A stretch of 64,000 nucleotides of DNA from Neorhizobium sp. UBA3556 (GTDB taxonomy: Bacteria > Pseudomonadota > Alphaproteobacteria > Rhizobiales > Rhizobiaceae). Position 1 is the stretch's first letter; each line of letters opens with the position of its first letter. The stretch spans positions 1,178,001 through 1,242,000 of the forward strand of contig DFNX01000016.1 of NCBI GenBank assembly GCA_002376235.1, written 5' to 3'. The notes under the pieces are model-generated. The model made no database searches and was not told the origin of the DNA. It saw only the letters and a program-made list of their open reading frames with translations. Positions 34,427-43,375 of this stretch are shown in pieces. Both the position numbers and the translations under genes were made by a program.

Positions 34427-34782
34427 TGTATCGCATTACCAAGGAATTCCATTTTTCCGCCTCTCATCAGCTCCTGCATCTGCCGGCAGACCATCAATGT
34501 GCCCGCCTGCACGGCCATAACTATATCGTCGTGGTCGAGCTGGCCTCGGCCGAGCTGAACGGCGATGGTTTTGTCCGTGACTATCACGAACTGGCACCGC
34601 TGAAGCGCTATATCGACGAAGAATTCGACCATCGCCACCTGAATGACGTTCTGGGCCACGACAAGGTAACTTCGGAATATCTGGCAAAACATTTTTACGA
34701 CTGGTGCAAGGCGCGCCTGCCGGAAACCTCGGCTGTCAAGGTCAGCGAAACGCCGAAGACCTGGGCTGAGTACAGATCATGA
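34426..34782 (+). CDS. queD: 6-carboxy-5,6,7,8-tetrahydropterin synthase
   Basis: Makes 6-carboxytetrahydropterin from dihydroneopterin triphosphate, the first committed step of queuosine synthesis. The 118-residue protein has FHFSASHQL near residue 9 and CARLHGHNY near 26, which provide the zinc histidines and catalytic cysteine, plus DHRHLND near 69. It overlaps queC by 1 bp and queE by 4 bp. Confidence 0.97.
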   Translation: MYRITKEFHFSASHQLLHLPADHQCARLHGHNYIVVVELASAELNGDGFVRDYHELAPLKRYIDEEFDHRHLNDVLGHDKVTSEYLAKHFYDWCKARLPETSAVKVSETPKTWAEYRS

Positions 34783-35513
34783 CCGCGTCTGCAGAAACCA
34801 TACGCATCAGTGAAATCTTCGGCCCGACCATTCAGGGCGAAGGTATGCTGATCGGCCAGCCGACTGTTTTCGTCCGCACCGGCGGCTGCGATTACCGCTG
34901 TTCCTGGTGCGATACGCTGCATGCGGTCGACAGCGCCTATCGCCACGACTGGACGCCGATGGACGCGGAGGCGATCTGGCAGGAGGTTCGCGACCTTTCC
35001 GGCGGCAGGCCGCTGATGGTCTCGCTTTCGGGCGGCAACCCGGCCATTCAGCCGCTAAAACCCCTGATCCGCCGCGGCAAGAACGACGGCTACCGTTTCG
35101 CCATAGAAACCCAGGGCAGTATCGCCCGCGACTGGTTCGCCGATCTCGATGTGCTCGTCCTCTCGCCAAAACCGCCATCGAGCGGCATGGAGACGGATTG
35201 GGACGTTTTGGCCGACTGTCTTGAGGCGGCGGGAAAAGCGCCGCGCATCGCGCTCAAATTCGTCATCTTCGACGATGCAGATTATGCGTTTGCCAGAGAG
35301 GCATCGCTGCGCTTCCCGGAACTGCCCGTCTATCTGCAGCCCGGCAACCACACGCCACCGCCGCCGGAAGACGACGATGCCCGCATCGACCTCGACGGCA
35401 TCATGGATCGCATGTTGTGGCTGGTCGACAAGGTGACGGAAGACCGCTGGTTTTCGGCAACCGTGCTGCCGCAACTTCACGTCCTGCTCTGGGGCAACAA
35501 GCGGGGCGTCTGA
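34779..35513 (+). CDS. queE: 7-carboxy-7-deazaguanine synthase
   Basis: Radical-SAM enzyme ring-contracting 6-carboxytetrahydropterin to 7-carboxy-7-deazaguanine, between QueD and QueC in the pathway. The 244-residue protein begins with SEIFGPTIQGEG and has the cluster motif CDYRCSWC (C-x3-C-x2-C) near residue 34, then SLSGGNPA, the QueE hallmark for substrate binding. The ATG overlaps the queD stop. Confidence 0.96.
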   Translation: MTASAETIRISEIFGPTIQGEGMLIGQPTVFVRTGGCDYRCSWCDTLHAVDSAYRHDWTPMDAEAIWQEVRDLSGGRPLMVSLSGGNPAIQPLKPLIRRGKNDGYRFAIETQGSIARDWFADLDVLVLSPKPPSSGMETDWDVLADCLEAAGKAPRIALKFVIFDDADYAFAREASLRFPELPVYLQPGNHTPPPPEDDDARIDLDGIMDRMLWLVDKVTEDRWFSATVLPQLHVLLWGNKRGV

Positions 35514-35528
35514 CGGCGCCCCAAATCC

Positions 35529-36218
35529 TTATTCGACGTAGATCATCTTCTTCGTCATTCCGCCATCGACGGTCAGAACCTGACCTGTGACGAAACCGGC
35601 ACCATCGAGATAAAGCACGGCATCGGCGATGTCCTTGGGTCGCCCGACGCGACCGACCGGGTGCTGCACATCATCCTCATGGCTCAGCTTCGTCTCGTTG
35701 GTGATCCAGCCCGGCGCAATCGCATTCACCCGGATCGCCGGGCCAAGACTGACCGCCAGCGCGTGGGTCAGCGCCACCAGCCCGCCCTTGGAGGCAGCAT
35801 AGGCTTCCGAATTCGGCTCGGACATGAAGGCGCGGGTCGAGGCCATATTGACCACCGATCCGCCTGTTTTCATCAGCGGCACGACGGCGCGCGTCATCAG
35901 AAAGGCACCGGTCAAATGGCTGTCGATCACGCGACGCCAATCGAGATAGGACATATCGAGAATGGAGGTGCCGAGCGCACCGCCGGTGGTACCGGCATTG
36001 TTGACCAGAAGATCGAGCCGGTCCCAGCCAAGTTCGGCAACCGCGATCTCGACCGAGGCCTCATCCGCGACATCACACTCGATGGCACGCACGCCATCGA
36101 CCGCATGGGTCTTGCCGGAGAGATCGAAGGAGGCAACCTCGAAGCCACGGGCGACCAGCGCCTCGCAGATCCCGGCTCCTATCAGGCCTGCCCCGCCGGT
36201 GACGATTGCCTTTTTCAT
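35529..36218 (-). CDS. SDR family oxidoreductase
   Basis: A 229-residue short-chain dehydrogenase/reductase with the NAD(P)-binding TGGAGLIGAGICEAL near residue 7, NNAGT near 76, and the catalytic S in NMASTR with YAASKGG (Y-x3-K) near 140. FDLSGK after the first strand suggests preference for NAD(H), since an acidic residue D36 ends beta-2. Substrate unknown. It is 22 bp downstream of hemH on the same strand and convergent with queE. Confidence 0.88.
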   Translation of the reverse strand: MKKAIVTGGAGLIGAGICEALVARGFEVASFDLSGKTHAVDGVRAIECDVADEASVEIAVAELGWDRLDLLVNNAGTTGGALGTSILDMSYLDWRRVIDSHLTGAFLMTRAVVPLMKTGGSVVNMASTRAFMSEPNSEAYAASKGGLVALTHALAVSLGPAIRVNAIAPGWITNETKLSHEDDVQHPVGRVGRPKDIADAVLYLDGAGFVTGQVLTVDGGMTKKMIYVE

Positions 36219-36240
36219 GATCCGCTCCGTTTATCCGGGC

Positions 36241-37275
36241 TTACACCCAGCCCTGCAGCTCCCGTCGCACAACTGTCTCCAGCACGTCCATTCCGCCCTC
36301 GCTGTCATTCAGACAGGGGATATGAACAAATTTCTCGCCGCCGTGATGCATGAAGATTTCGCCCGCCTCGCCGGCGATTTCTTCCAGCGTCTCGAGACAA
36401 TCCGATACGAAACCGGGGTTCATGATGGCGACGCGCTTGATGCCTTCTGCCGCCAGCCCTTCCATCGTCTTGTCGGTATAGGGCTGCAGCCATTCCTCCG
36501 GCCCGAAACGGGACTGGAAGGTGATCCGCAGCTGATCCTCGCGATAGCCGAGTTTTTCGCGCAAGAGCCGCGCCGTCTTCTGACAGAAACAGTAATAGGG
36601 ATCGCCCGCCTTGAAGTAGGATTGCGGGATGCCGTGGAACGAGGTGATCAGCAGCTGCGGTTCCCAGTCGAGCGTCGACAGGGTCTGGCGCACCGAGTTG
36701 GCCAGCGCCTCGATATAGGCCGGGTCGTCGTGATAGGTCGGCACGGTGCGCACGGCCGGCTGCCAGCGCATCTTCATCAGGTGCTCGAAGGCCTTGTCGT
36801 TGACGGTCGCAGTCGTGGCCGCAGCATATTGCGGATAGAGCGGGAAGAGCACGATCCGGTCGCAGCCCTGCGCTTTAAGCGCATCGATCTTCGAGGCGAT
36901 CGACGGATTGCCGTAACGCATGCCCCAGTCGACCACGACATTCGGCAGGTCCTTCAGGCGCTCGGCCATCAACTCACCCTGGTTGCGGGTATAGGTGCGC
37001 AGATAGCTTTCATCGAGATCTTTGTTCCAAATCTCCTCATAGGCCTTGCCGACCTTCTGCGGCCGCTTGTTCAAGACGATGCCGTAGAGGATCGGATACC
37101 AGTAGAGCTTCGACCATTCGATCACGCGGCTGTCGGAGAGGAATTCGGCGAGGTAACGCCGCATCGACCAGTAATCCGTACCGTCGGGCGTACCGAGATT
37201 GATCAGCAGCACACCGACCTTGCCGAAGGACACGGGCTGGTGGGAGGCAGGCATGGAGGAAGACGAGATGCTCAT
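36241..37275 (-). CDS. hemH: Ferrochelatase
   Basis: Inserts Fe2+ into protoporphyrin IX in the last step of haem synthesis. The 344-residue protein has VGVLLINLGTPDG near residue 20, TSFHGIPQSYFKAGDPY near 206 (with the metal-binding His) and FQSRFGPEEWLQPYTD near 248 (with the catalytic Glu). The ATG at 37275 follows GGAAAG; the open frame extends 19 more codons upstream. A terminator for the neighbouring 5'-nucleotidase gene lies in its leader, so hemH has its own promoter. Confidence 0.95.
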   Translation of the reverse strand: MSISSSSMPASHQPVSFGKVGVLLINLGTPDGTDYWSMRRYLAEFLSDSRVIEWSKLYWYPILYGIVLNKRPQKVGKAYEEIWNKDLDESYLRTYTRNQGELMAERLKDLPNVVVDWGMRYGNPSIASKIDALKAQGCDRIVLFPLYPQYAAATTATVNDKAFEHLMKMRWQPAVRTVPTYHDDPAYIEALANSVRQTLSTLDWEPQLLITSFHGIPQSYFKAGDPYYCFCQKTARLLREKLGYREDQLRITFQSRFGPEEWLQPYTDKTMEGLAAEGIKRVAIMNPGFVSDCLETLEEIAGEAGEIFMHHGGEKFVHIPCLNDSEGGMDVLETVVRRELQGWV

Positions 37276-37340
37276 GAAGGCTTTCCAGATAGCGTACCGA
37301 ACCATTACGGCGATCGACGTGTTGCGGATCATTTAGAAAC

Positions 37341-37368
37341 AAAAAACGGCTCGGGAAACCCCGAGCCG
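37341..37368 (-). terminator. Intrinsic terminator of the 5'-nucleotidase gene
   Basis: Minus strand: CGGCTCGGG (37368-37360), GTTT loop, CCCGAGCCG (37355-37347), then TTTTTT. Confidence 0.9.
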
Positions 37369-37454
37369 CAATTGTCGCTGAGACAATTTGTCCCTACCCA
37401 TGATCGAGTTCATCGTTCCCGGCCTTGACCGGGATCAACAACCTCACTTGAACC

Positions 37455-39371
37455 TTACTTGGCGGGCAGTTCCAGTTCCTTGCCGACCTGGATGATATCC
37501 GGGTTGCGCAGGCTGTTTGCCTTGGAAATATCCGTCCACTTCTCGCCGTCACCATAGGTGCTTTCGGCGATCTTCCAGAGCGAGTCGCCCTTGACGACCG
37601 TATACTTGCTCGGGCCGGCAGCCGGCGGCGTGGTCTGACCCTGGGCTTCGACGGTCGTCGGAGCCGTGGCGGCCGGAGCAGTTGCCGGAGCCTGCGCCGT
37701 TGCAGCCGGAGCCGGAGCGGCAGGCTTTGCATCGGCCTTCGGCGCCGGCTTGTAGTCGGCAGGCGTCAGGTCGGTGATGCGGCCATCCGTATAAGGCTTG
37801 TAGGGATTGTTGGCGGTCAGATAATCCGCAACTGTGTTTTCGAGGTTCGGCCCGAAGTCATAGGCGTTCTGCGCATTAGTGGCGAAAACCTTGTAGCCGT
37901 CGCCGCCGCCGCGGACATAGTTGTTGGTCACGACGCCATAGACCTTGCTCGGGTCGATCGCGACGAAGGCATCGCCTTCCTTGACCTGAACGTCGCTGAC
38001 CTTGGAACCGGCCGGCTTCGACTTGTCGAAGGAATATTTCAGGCCGGCAACCTGCGGGAAGCGACCGGCACCCTCATCGATCTGACCGACACCGTTTTCA
38101 AGCGCGACGACGATGTCGGAACCCTTCAGCTGGAAGGTGGCGACGGTGTTCTGGAACGGCAGGACGGTGAGCACTTCGCCCATCGTCACGTCGCCGCCAT
38201 CGATCGAGGCGCGCAGACCGCCGCCATTGGCGATCGAGATGGTGATGCCCTGATCCTTGACGCGGTCGAGCTGCGCATCAGCAATCAAGTTGCCCATCGT
38301 GCATTCCTTGACGCGGCAATTGGCGCGGTCGCCATCGATGGCACCCTCGGACGAGCCGACGACCTTCTTCTTCAGCTCTTCGAGCGGACCGCCCAGTTCC
38401 TTCACCTTGGCGAGATAGGCCTCATCCTGCCCAACACTTGCATCGAGAAGTTTTGGCGCACCGGACGTGGACTTCACGGCACCGGCGTCATCGAAGACCA
38501 CGGTGAAATCACCGAGATATTTGGAATAGGCATAAGCCGTGACGATCGGAACCTCGACACCGGCCGGGTTCTTGACCAGCGTCGGATAGGGGCCGGAAGC
38601 CTTGCTGTCGGTGCTGGAGAGATAGGTGTGGCTGTGACCGCCGACGATCACGTCGATCCCGTCGACCGCAGCTGCGATTTCCTGGTCCTTGACGTAACCG
38701 ACATGCGAGAGCACCACGATCTTGTTGACGCCCTGCCCCTGCAGCTCGGCAACAGCCTTTTTCAAATATTCGATCTCGTCTTCGAAGCTGATATCCGGAC
38801 CGGGGGAAGCCGTCTCGGCCGTGTCGGTCGCCAGAACCGAAACGACGGCGACCTTCTCACCACCGAATTCCTTGACCACATAGCCCTTGTACTTGTCGGC
38901 CAGAAGCGAACCCGGCTTGGCAACCGTGTTGCCTGAAATGATCGGGAATTTCAGCGCGTCGATGAACTTCAGCAGCTCTTCCGGGCCATCGTCGAATTCG
39001 TGGTTGCCGATCGCCATGGCGTCGAAACCGATGCCGTTCATGAATTCGGCAACGGGCGCGCTCTTGTAGGTGCTGTAAAACAGCGAACCCTGGAACTGGT
39101 CACCGGCATCGAGAACCAGCACATTCTTGCCCTGCAATTCCGCGCGACGGGCATCGATGGCCGACTTTATGCGGGCAATGCCGCCGAAGCACTCGTTCTT
39201 TTCCGCTTCCGATGCGGTGCAGGTGGAATCGAACTTGTTGATCGGCTCGATGCGCGAATGCAGATCGTTGATGTGGAGAATATTGAGCTCGAAATCCGCC
39301 AGCGCCACGCCGCTCGAAAGGGCCATGACCGACGCGGTCAAGATCCCAAGTCCCATAGTCTTCATCATCAT
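37455..39371 (-). CDS. Periplasmic 5'-nucleotidase with C-terminal LysM domain
   Basis: A ~638-residue exported enzyme of the UshA/5'-nucleotidase family. After a signal peptide (about 1-25, ending GVALAD) come the dinuclear-metal motifs ILHINDLHSR, DAGDQFQGS, GNHEFDDG, SHVGYV and GGHSHT (about 30-220), then the substrate-binding domain with NGGGLRASI near 370 and an F-stacking region. A Pro/Ala-rich linker (about 530-580) leads to a LysM domain (YTVVKGDSLWKIAESTYGDG to the C-terminus), which should bind peptidoglycan. Tandem ATGs at 39371/39368/39365 follow GGAG. It probably salvages nucleotides or UDP-sugars at the cell wall. Confidence 0.92.
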   Translation of the reverse strand: MMMKTMGLGILTASVMALSSGVALADFELNILHINDLHSRIEPINKFDSTCTASEAEKNECFGGIARIKSAIDARRAELQGKNVLVLDAGDQFQGSLFYSTYKSAPVAEFMNGIGFDAMAIGNHEFDDGPEELLKFIDALKFPIISGNTVAKPGSLLADKYKGYVVKEFGGEKVAVVSVLATDTAETASPGPDISFEDEIEYLKKAVAELQGQGVNKIVVLSHVGYVKDQEIAAAVDGIDVIVGGHSHTYLSSTDSKASGPYPTLVKNPAGVEVPIVTAYAYSKYLGDFTVVFDDAGAVKSTSGAPKLLDASVGQDEAYLAKVKELGGPLEELKKKVVGSSEGAIDGDRANCRVKECTMGNLIADAQLDRVKDQGITISIANGGGLRASIDGGDVTMGEVLTVLPFQNTVATFQLKGSDIVVALENGVGQIDEGAGRFPQVAGLKYSFDKSKPAGSKVSDVQVKEGDAFVAIDPSKVYGVVTNNYVRGGGDGYKVFATNAQNAYDFGPNLENTVADYLTANNPYKPYTDGRITDLTPADYKPAPKADAKPAAPAPAATAQAPATAPAATAPTTVEAQGQTTPPAAGPSKYTVVKGDSLWKIAESTYGDGEKWTDISKANSLRNPDIIQVGKELELPAK

Positions 39372-39533
39372 CTCTCTCCTTGTCTCATCACCAGGCAGAA
39401 CGCCCGGTGGTTCCCGATTTTCGTTAGACGGCAAGTGTGACAGCCGTTGTGCAGCGCATGCTTTCACCAAGCAAAATCGGTTTCAAGTCAAATATGACAA
39501 GAGAGCACTGCATCATTTTGCCTCCATAACGCG

Positions 39534-39556
39534 AAAACCCCGCTTGCGCGGGGTTC
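39534..39556 (-). terminator. Intrinsic terminator of omp10
   Basis: Minus strand: AACCCCGC (39555-39548), GCAA loop, GCGGGGTT (39543-39536), then TTCG. About 30 bp after the stop. Confidence 0.7.
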
Positions 39557-39585
39557 TCAAGAAAATTCGAATATTGTGTGCGAAA

Positions 39586-39948
39586 TCAGATACGTCGCGT
39601 CAGCGAGAACTGTGCGCCGCTATCCTGCGTGCAATTGAGCTGGCTGGTGCTGACAAGCGCGCAGTTGACGCGCGACTGGGTCTTGCGCACCAGCGAAGTC
39701 ATATTGATCTCGACCATGGTCGGCGAGAGGGTCGTGTATGTTCCCGAAGCGAGCAGCGCGTTGCTGTCGCTGGCGCGCGTGTTGAACGTGCCGGCCTGGA
39801 AGGTGGAAACGATACCGTTCGGATCGACCCAGCTTCCTTCCACGCCCCGCGGCTGCGGCGCTGCAGCCATCTGCCGCGGCGGCGGAGAGGATACACAAGC
39901 GCTCAGACTGGCGGCTGCGATCAGCGCAAAGCCCAATTTCAGTTTCAT
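39586..39948 (-). CDS. omp10: Omp10-type outer-membrane lipoprotein
   Basis: A 120-residue lipoprotein: signal peptide with lipobox SLSAC (Cys18), a Pro-rich spacer, then GVEGSWVDPNGIVSTF, LSPTMVEINM, SLVRKTQSRVNCALV and CTQDSGAQFSLTRR. This matches the Brucella Omp10 family nearly segment by segment. Omp10 is an outer-membrane lipoprotein without a known enzymatic role. A terminator follows at 39534. Confidence 0.9.
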   Translation of the reverse strand: MKLKLGFALIAAASLSACVSSPPPRQMAAAPQPRGVEGSWVDPNGIVSTFQAGTFNTRASDSNALLASGTYTTLSPTMVEINMTSLVRKTQSRVNCALVSTSQLNCTQDSGAQFSLTRRI

Positions 39949-40057
39949 GATTTATCTCCCGCGATTCGCTCGGTCATGCTTGAAAAAGACCATGGCGTCC
40001 CGCTTCATCTATGGCAAGCCGCCCGCTTGTACAGTGTCGGGACATTCTGTCTCGACG

Positions 40058-40084
40058 AAAAAACGCCCGCGAGACCGCGGGCGT
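40058..40084 (-). terminator. Intrinsic terminator of the homospermidine synthase gene
   Basis: Minus strand: ACGCCCGCG (40084-40076), GTCT loop, CGCGGGCGT (40071-40063), then TTTTTT. Confidence 0.9.
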
Positions 40085-40119
40085 CCTGGAAATACACAGA
40101 AAATCGACTATCGCCAAGG

Positions 40120-41568
40120 TTAGCGAACGAGGATGTTCTTGAACTGCCACGCATCCTTCTCGTCGATATCTTCCGGGAACAGGCCCGGGCGACCTTCGAG
40201 CGGCGTCCAGTCGGTGTAGTGACCTTCAACCGGACCGAGATACGGCGTCTGCACTTCCAGGCAGCGCTTGTAATCCACCTCGTCGGCCTCGACGATACCG
40301 GCCTTCGGATTTTCCAGTGCCCAGACCATGCCGGCGAGAACCGCAGACGTCACCTGCAGGCCGGTGGCGTTCTGGTAAGGGGCGATGCGGCGGGTTTCTT
40401 CCAGCGACAGGCGCGAACCGTACCAGTAGGCGTTCTTTTCGTGGCCGTAGAGCAATACGCCGAGTTCGTCGACGCCATCCTCAAGCTCATCTTCGTTCAG
40501 AACGTGCAGGACCGGCTGCTGCTTGCCGCCATTGCCGAACATTTCGTGCAGCGACAGAACCGCGTCATTGGCCGGGTGATAGGCGTAATGGCAGGTCGGG
40601 CGGTAGACGACTTCGCCGTCCTTCTCGACGGTGTAATAGTCGGCAATCGAGATCGACTCGTTGTGGGTGACGAGGAAACCGTATTGCGGGCCCGGTGTCG
40701 GGCACCAGGTGCGCACGCGGGTGTTGGCGCCCGGCTGATCCAGATAGATCGCCGCCTTGCAGCCCTTCTTGTGCTTCTTGGCGTTCTTCGGCATCCAGTT
40801 TTCGTGGGTGCCCCAGCCGAGTTCGGATGGCTGCAGACCTTCCGAGATGAAGCCTTCTGCCGACCATGTGTTCCAGAACACGTTGAGCGGCTTCGGGTGC
40901 TTGGTGCGCTGGGTGTCGCGTTCGGCGATGTGCACGCCCTTGACGCCGAGCTTCTTCATCAGCTTGGCCCAGCCTTCGCGGTCGTTCTGGTCCGGCTCGT
41001 CGAATTTCAGACCGGTATCGTTGGCAAGGTTGACCAGCGCCTGCTTGACGAACCACGAAACCATGCCCGGATTTGCACCGCAGGTGGAAACGGCGGTGGT
41101 GCCGCCCGGGTTCTTGGCCTTTTCCTTGCGCACGGTTTCGCGCAGCGCATAATTGGTGCGCTCGGAATTCTTCATGCTGGTATCGAAATAGAAACCGAGC
41201 CACGGTTCAACGACCGTATCGATGTAAAGCACGTCGAGCTTGCGGCAGAGCTTCATCAGGTCCAGCGAACCGGTATCGACCGACAGGTTGACGCAGAAAC
41301 CCTGGCCTTCGCCTTCGGTCAGGAGCGGCTTGAGCAGCTCCTTGTAGTTTTCCTTGGTGACATGTTCCTTGATGTGGCGGACGCCATGCTTGGCAAGGAT
41401 TTCCATGTCGGCCGGCTCTTCGCGCGGGTCGATGACCACCATCCGGCTCTTGTCGAACTTGAAATGGCGCTCGATCAACGGCAGCGTGCCGCGACCGATC
41501 GAACCGAAGCCGATCATCACGATCGGACCGGTAATTTCGGCATAGACCGGGTAGTTGGTATCCGACAT
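40120..41568 (-). CDS. hss: Homospermidine synthase
   Basis: NAD-dependent enzyme condensing two putrescines (or putrescine and spermidine) to homospermidine, the main long-chain polyamine of many rhizobia. The 482-residue protein begins with a Rossmann motif IGFGSIGRGTLPLIERHF near residue 18, followed by VVIDPREEP, DTVVEPWLGFYFD near 136 and CGANPGMVSWFVKQAL near 171. Length and the whole sequence are typical of bacterial HSS. Its own terminator follows at 40058. Confidence 0.95.
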   Translation of the reverse strand: MSDTNYPVYAEITGPIVMIGFGSIGRGTLPLIERHFKFDKSRMVVIDPREEPADMEILAKHGVRHIKEHVTKENYKELLKPLLTEGEGQGFCVNLSVDTGSLDLMKLCRKLDVLYIDTVVEPWLGFYFDTSMKNSERTNYALRETVRKEKAKNPGGTTAVSTCGANPGMVSWFVKQALVNLANDTGLKFDEPDQNDREGWAKLMKKLGVKGVHIAERDTQRTKHPKPLNVFWNTWSAEGFISEGLQPSELGWGTHENWMPKNAKKHKKGCKAAIYLDQPGANTRVRTWCPTPGPQYGFLVTHNESISIADYYTVEKDGEVVYRPTCHYAYHPANDAVLSLHEMFGNGGKQQPVLHVLNEDELEDGVDELGVLLYGHEKNAYWYGSRLSLEETRRIAPYQNATGLQVTSAVLAGMVWALENPKAGIVEADEVDYKRCLEVQTPYLGPVEGHYTDWTPLEGRPGLFPEDIDEKDAWQFKNILVR

Positions 41569-41723
41569 GTCATACTCCCTGTGGATGGACTGCTATTTTA
41601 CAACCGTTGCCGGTTTTTCCCGGCCTAACGGTCGTCTGTAACGTCCGTTTGATTGCGCGGCCTAGATCACAGAATCTCGTCACAATAAAGGGCTTGTTCC
41701 ATGATCACGGCAACGCCGTGGCA

Positions 41724-42665
41724 CTATTGCGCCAAACTCTTAACGGCTTCTGTTTCGCGAAGCAGCGCGACGAGTTCCGAGCGCTTTTCGGCAAGTCCCT
41801 TATAAGCGGTTTCGTCATCGGACATCGCCTCCAGCTGCTCCGCCATCGACGCCGCAAGTTCGGCCCCATTCGGTTGCGAAAGGATGGCTGTGACGGGGTC
41901 AAGATAGATACGGATGGTGAAGAGGATGTCACCCGAGACGGGCAGTTTGCGCAGCGTCTGCCGCTCCACACGGATAAAGGCTTTCTCCGCCGGCACACCA
42001 CGCTTTTCCTCTGCCGATTTGGCATCGGGATGATAGAGCGCATAGGACCAGTTGACCGACCAGTTCCACCGCACCACGATCCGGTTCGGCGACAGATTGT
42101 CGAACATCCGGTTGATCAGCCCGGCATTACGGCTGCCACCCTCAAAACCGGGAACCGGGGCATGGACTTCATCCATCGAGCGTCCGAATTTGTCCGAAAG
42201 TCGCCAGGATGAGGGAAAGGCGAGAAACGCCGCAGCGATACGCCAGCCGCCCTCCCCGTTCCGCATGATCACCAGGTCGTCCTGAACCAGTAATCCGGCG
42301 CGCTGGAGCGGCATCATCGCAGTATCGATCAAATCTGTCGTCAGACCGGCAACAGTCAGGCGGCCGTCGCCCAAACAGTATCGATCGGGATGATGTGCCG
42401 GCAGGTATTCGATCAAAAGGTCGAGAACCTCCTGCTGGGCGGCCTCCGTTCCCGGCTCCGCTCGCACCACGCGTTCGCCATGCTCCGCCACCAGTTCACG
42501 CTTCAACTTGATCTGCTCGACGAGATCCTTATCCGGTTCGATCCAACGATCCGGCTCCAGTTGCAGAAGCCCGATGGTAAATGGCTTCGACGAGCCGTCA
42601 TAAGGTGTGTAGGTCAGGGAAGATCGGCGGGAAGGCGGGGATTTCGACGGGGCGGAAACAGACAT
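41724..42665 (-). CDS. DUF3445 heme-dependent oxidative N-demethylase-like protein
   Basis: A 313-residue protein with the DUF3445 (HODM alpha-subunit-like) pattern: FTIGLLQLEPDRWIEPD near residue 29, LPAHHPDRYC near 86, FLAFPSSWRLSDKFGRSMDEVHAPVPGF near 154 and VRWNWSVNWSYALY near 203. The studied alpha subunit binds haem and works with a flavin subunit to demethylate dimethylamine; no partner subunits are present here, so activity is uncertain. ATG at 42665 follows GGAGAAA. The pab genes lie upstream on the same strand. Confidence 0.75.
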   Translation of the reverse strand: MSVSAPSKSPPSRRSSLTYTPYDGSSKPFTIGLLQLEPDRWIEPDKDLVEQIKLKRELVAEHGERVVRAEPGTEAAQQEVLDLLIEYLPAHHPDRYCLGDGRLTVAGLTTDLIDTAMMPLQRAGLLVQDDLVIMRNGEGGWRIAAAFLAFPSSWRLSDKFGRSMDEVHAPVPGFEGGSRNAGLINRMFDNLSPNRIVVRWNWSVNWSYALYHPDAKSAEEKRGVPAEKAFIRVERQTLRKLPVSGDILFTIRIYLDPVTAILSQPNGAELAASMAEQLEAMSDDETAYKGLAEKRSELVALLRETEAVKSLAQ

Positions 42666-42739
42666 CGGCGCGGTTTCTCCTGTTCGCCGCAGTTTGGTTT
42701 CAACCTCGCGCCATTGCAACCCGCCAAACGGCCAGGCGA

Positions 42740-43375
42740 TCAGCCCACCAGTTCCGCCCGGATCAGCCCCCGCAACGAATTGCCGACATAAATCTGCCGG
42801 CCCGTTTCCATGGCCTCTTCAAGATCGGAGGGCTTCAGCACGGCTCCCTTGGCGCGCCGTTCGCGGATAAGATCGGCACGCAAAACGCCGGGCAGGATGC
42901 CGCTGGTGATCGGCGGCGTCAGCAACATGCCTTCACTGTCCTCGACGAACAGGTTGCTGATCGTTCCTTCGCACAACTCGCCGCGCTCATTGGTGAGCAG
43001 AACCTCGTCCACAGCATCGGTAGGAAATTCTGCCCGCGCCGCTTCGTAAGGCTCCCGGCGGGTGGTCTTGTGCCGATAGAGCGGGTCGTCGGATTTAAGC
43101 TTCGTCGCCCCGACGCGGATCTTCCAGACCGTGTCATCACCCTGAAGGCTGAAGGGCGAGGCCGTTACCTCGATCTTGCCGCGAAACGACATGACAAGCC
43201 GGACCCTCAGCGGCTCATCGCCATCGACGGCATCCTTCAACTCACGCTCGATATCCGCCGGCTGGCGAAAGCCGAGCGCGTCGGCCGAACGGGCAAGCCG
43301 CCTGCGATGCTGTTCGAACCGCAGGAACCCGTCTTCGGGCGTCCAGCGCATCGTCTCGATCAACGAGAAATCCAT
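42740..43375 (-). CDS. pabC: Aminotransferase class IV / 4-amino-4-deoxychorismate lyase
   Basis: A 211-residue PLP-fold protein. The PLP lysine is in YRHKTTRREPYEAA near residue 111 and the class IV glutamate in ERGELCEGTISNLFV near 138. It probably releases pyruvate from aminodeoxychorismate to give p-aminobenzoate, since pabB overlaps it by 16 bp upstream in an operon; a branched-chain or D-amino acid aminotransferase role cannot be excluded from sequence alone. Confidence 0.85.
   Translation of the reverse strand: MDFSLIETMRWTPEDGFLRFEQHRRRLARSADALGFRQPADIERELKDAVDGDEPLRVRLVMSFRGKIEVTASPFSLQGDDTVWKIRVGATKLKSDDPLYRHKTTRREPYEAARAEFPTDAVDEVLLTNERGELCEGTISNLFVEDSEGMLLTPPITSGILPGVLRADLIRERRAKGAVLKPSDLEEAMETGRQIYVGNSLRGLIRAELVG

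Noticed and set aside
39127..41628. Long open frame on the plus strand antisense to omp10 and hss
   Set aside because: Shadow of recognised genes; no motif, no ribosome site.
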